This document shows, piece after piece, positions 63,301-64,000 of a DNA stretch of 64,000 nt (position 1 is its first letter; each line of letters starts with the position of its first letter). Under the pieces are notes generated by a model. It was not told the origin of the DNA. It was given only the letters and a program-made list of their open reading frames with translations, and did no database searches. Origin of the DNA: CBDDLJ01 sp965230635 (lineage in GTDB: Bacteria; Pseudomonadota; Gammaproteobacteria; UBA1113); NCBI GenBank assembly GCA_965230635.1, contig CBDDLJ010000016.1:320089-384088 (forward strand), written 5' to 3'. The translations under genes and the position numbers were made by a program.

Positions 63301-64000
63301 GAAGACTACAATAGATACCTTGTCCATGTGTCCTAGGCTGATTCGCTTGAATGCCGATGCGGTATGGGCGCTCCTTCGGGATAAGACGGTAGGTGGTTAT
63401 GTTCGCAACGAGCTGGCGACAAGCGCTGTTGCGCATTTGTCACCCACCCCAGAATGGGTGGATGCGGTATTTGCGTTCCTTCGGGATGAGACGGTAGATT
63501 ATTCTGTTCGCGGCACGCTGGCGAAAAGCGCAGGTGCGCATTTGCCACAAAACCCAGAATGTGTGGATGCGGTACTGGCGTTCCTTCGGGATGAGACGGT
63601 AGGTTATTCTGTTCGCGGCGAGCTGGCGATCAGCGCCGTTGCGCATTGGTCACTCACCCCAGAATGGGTGGATGCGGTATTTGCGCTCCTTCGGGATGAG
63701 AAAGTGGGTAGAGGTGTTCGCACCTATCTGGCGAGAAGCGCCGTTGAGCATTGGCCACTTATCTCAGAATGGGTGGAGGTGGCATGGGCGTTCCTTCGGG
63801 ATGAGAAAGTGGAAAGATATGCTCGCGGCAAGCTGGCGATCGGCGCCGTTGCGTATTGGTCACCCACCCCAGAATTGGTGGAGGTGGTATTGGTGCTTCT
63901 TCGGGGTGAGAAAGTGGGTGGAGGTGTTCGCGCCAATCTGGCGATCAGCGCCGTTGAGCATTGGTCACCCACCCCAGAATTGGTGGAGGCGGTATTTGTG
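60323..64000 (+). CDS. Ankyrin-NACHT-HEAT protein (NLR-like), 3' end outside window
   Basis: I translated this frame codon by codon and found no stop from 60323 to the window edge (over 1,220 codons). First come helical residues (ERALYCYAAAYCAHLQDQ), then ankyrin repeats at about 60880-61560 (TPLMLAIQSGNDALCRQLLAHGA; KTCLHLAAEFGN; CTPLHLAAR). A NACHT NTPase follows: P-loop SGAAGVGKTT at 61928-61957, Walker B LLLLDGLDELP near 62209-62241, VTTRPYA sensor, and FLHLSFQEFLAA near 62920-62955, a hallmark of NLR proteins. From 63356 exact 35-residue HEAT-like repeats run off the edge. The first ATG is at 60569 with only a poor ribosome site, while coding text begins before it, so the product is probably fused to the upstream 867 residues by frameshift. 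It could be an immune-type NTPase or a host-directed effector. Confidence 0.88.
60326..60335 (+). other. Run of ten A at the junction of two reading frames
   Basis: The run lies ten bases before the TAG of the upstream frame. Stepping back one base within it moves reading from that frame into the downstream frame, which is closed by a TAG at 60320-60322 just before the run. The overlap is therefore confined to the homopolymer and a few codons beside it. A-runs of this length favour ribosomal -1 slippage, polymerase slippage, length variation, or sequencing error. Confidence 0.75.
63356..64000 (+). repeat. Exact 105-bp tandem repeats encoding 35-aa HEAT-like units
   Basis: The phrase GAATGGGTGGATGCGGTA-like recurs every 105 bp (63451, 63556, 63661, 63766, 63871, 63976, with an initial degenerate copy at about 63346). 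About six and a half units are in the window and continue past it. Each encodes W/LV-[DE]-[AV]-V-[FL]-x-[FL]-L-R-D-E-x-V followed by a second helix. Similar DNA makes this array prone to unit gain and loss. Confidence 0.92.

Noticed and set aside
62323..63972. Several minus-strand frames of 60-100 codons opposite the NACHT and repeat region
   Set aside because: They are antisense shadows of the long plus-strand frame. Their similarity to each other only reflects the 105-bp repeats.
63356..64000. CRISPR-like regular repetition
   Set aside because: The period is 105 bp with no unique spacers, and each unit is in-frame coding sequence, so this is a protein repeat array.

Overview
The window comes from an AT-rich, probably host-associated gammaproteobacterium. 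Two gene orders place it: hfq-hflX-hflK-hflC-yjeT-purA, and kdsD-kdsC-lptC-lptA-lptB ... rpoN-hpf-ptsN-hprK-rapZ-PTS IIA-HPr. Interspersed leucine-rich repeat, ankyrin and NACHT proteins of eukaryotic style suggest an amoeba- or arthropod-associated lineage such as Legionellales (Coxiellaceae or Berkiella-like). That taxonomic guess is inference; no rRNA is present.

Layout. 1-6390 is accessory DNA: two tandem members of an unrecognised protein family (the first cut by the window edge), then a 1.9 kb tandem duplication carrying two convergent LRR genes and a truncated third family copy. 6392-10008 is housekeeping (FMN glutamate-synthase-like protein, thpR, asnS). 10489-19752 is a surface-polysaccharide block: manC, gmd and rmd should make GDP-D-rhamnose, with three glycosyltransferase genes and a methyltransferase. 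19789-33467 is mostly core: deoC and a purine nucleoside phosphorylase, a PhoU-like protein, a CYTH protein, sppA, an HPP protein with def, a class II DAHP synthase, a DMT transporter, then the hfq-hfl-purA cluster.

33784-45177 is again accessory. It holds an LRR protein with F-box-like, NLS-like and SUMO-interaction-like sequences, tRNA-Leu(CAG), an SGNH-hydrolase-like protein, a SemiSWEET, a CI/S24-type regulator with palindromes in its divergent promoter region, two glycine-zipper membrane proteins, a 0.41 kb duplicated block around an unknown gene, a 703-residue membrane protein, a decayed IS5-family transposase, and a fragment of 35-residue helical repeats. 45401-57463 returns to core genes: prfC, then two minus-strand operons for nitrogen-PTS/sigma-54 and for Kdo/LPS export.

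57744-64000 carries the most striking object. An 867-codon gene ends just after a run of ten A. In the -1 frame from that run, an unbroken reading frame continues for more than 1,200 codons to the window edge. It encodes ankyrin repeats, a NACHT NTPase (P-loop, LLLDGLDELP Walker B, FLHLSFQEFLAA) and exact 105-bp/35-residue HEAT-like repeats: a bacterial NLR-like protein, split or frameshifted. The fragment at 44533-45177 carries the same 35-residue repeat, so a second, broken family member lies about 13 kb upstream beside the IS5 remnant.
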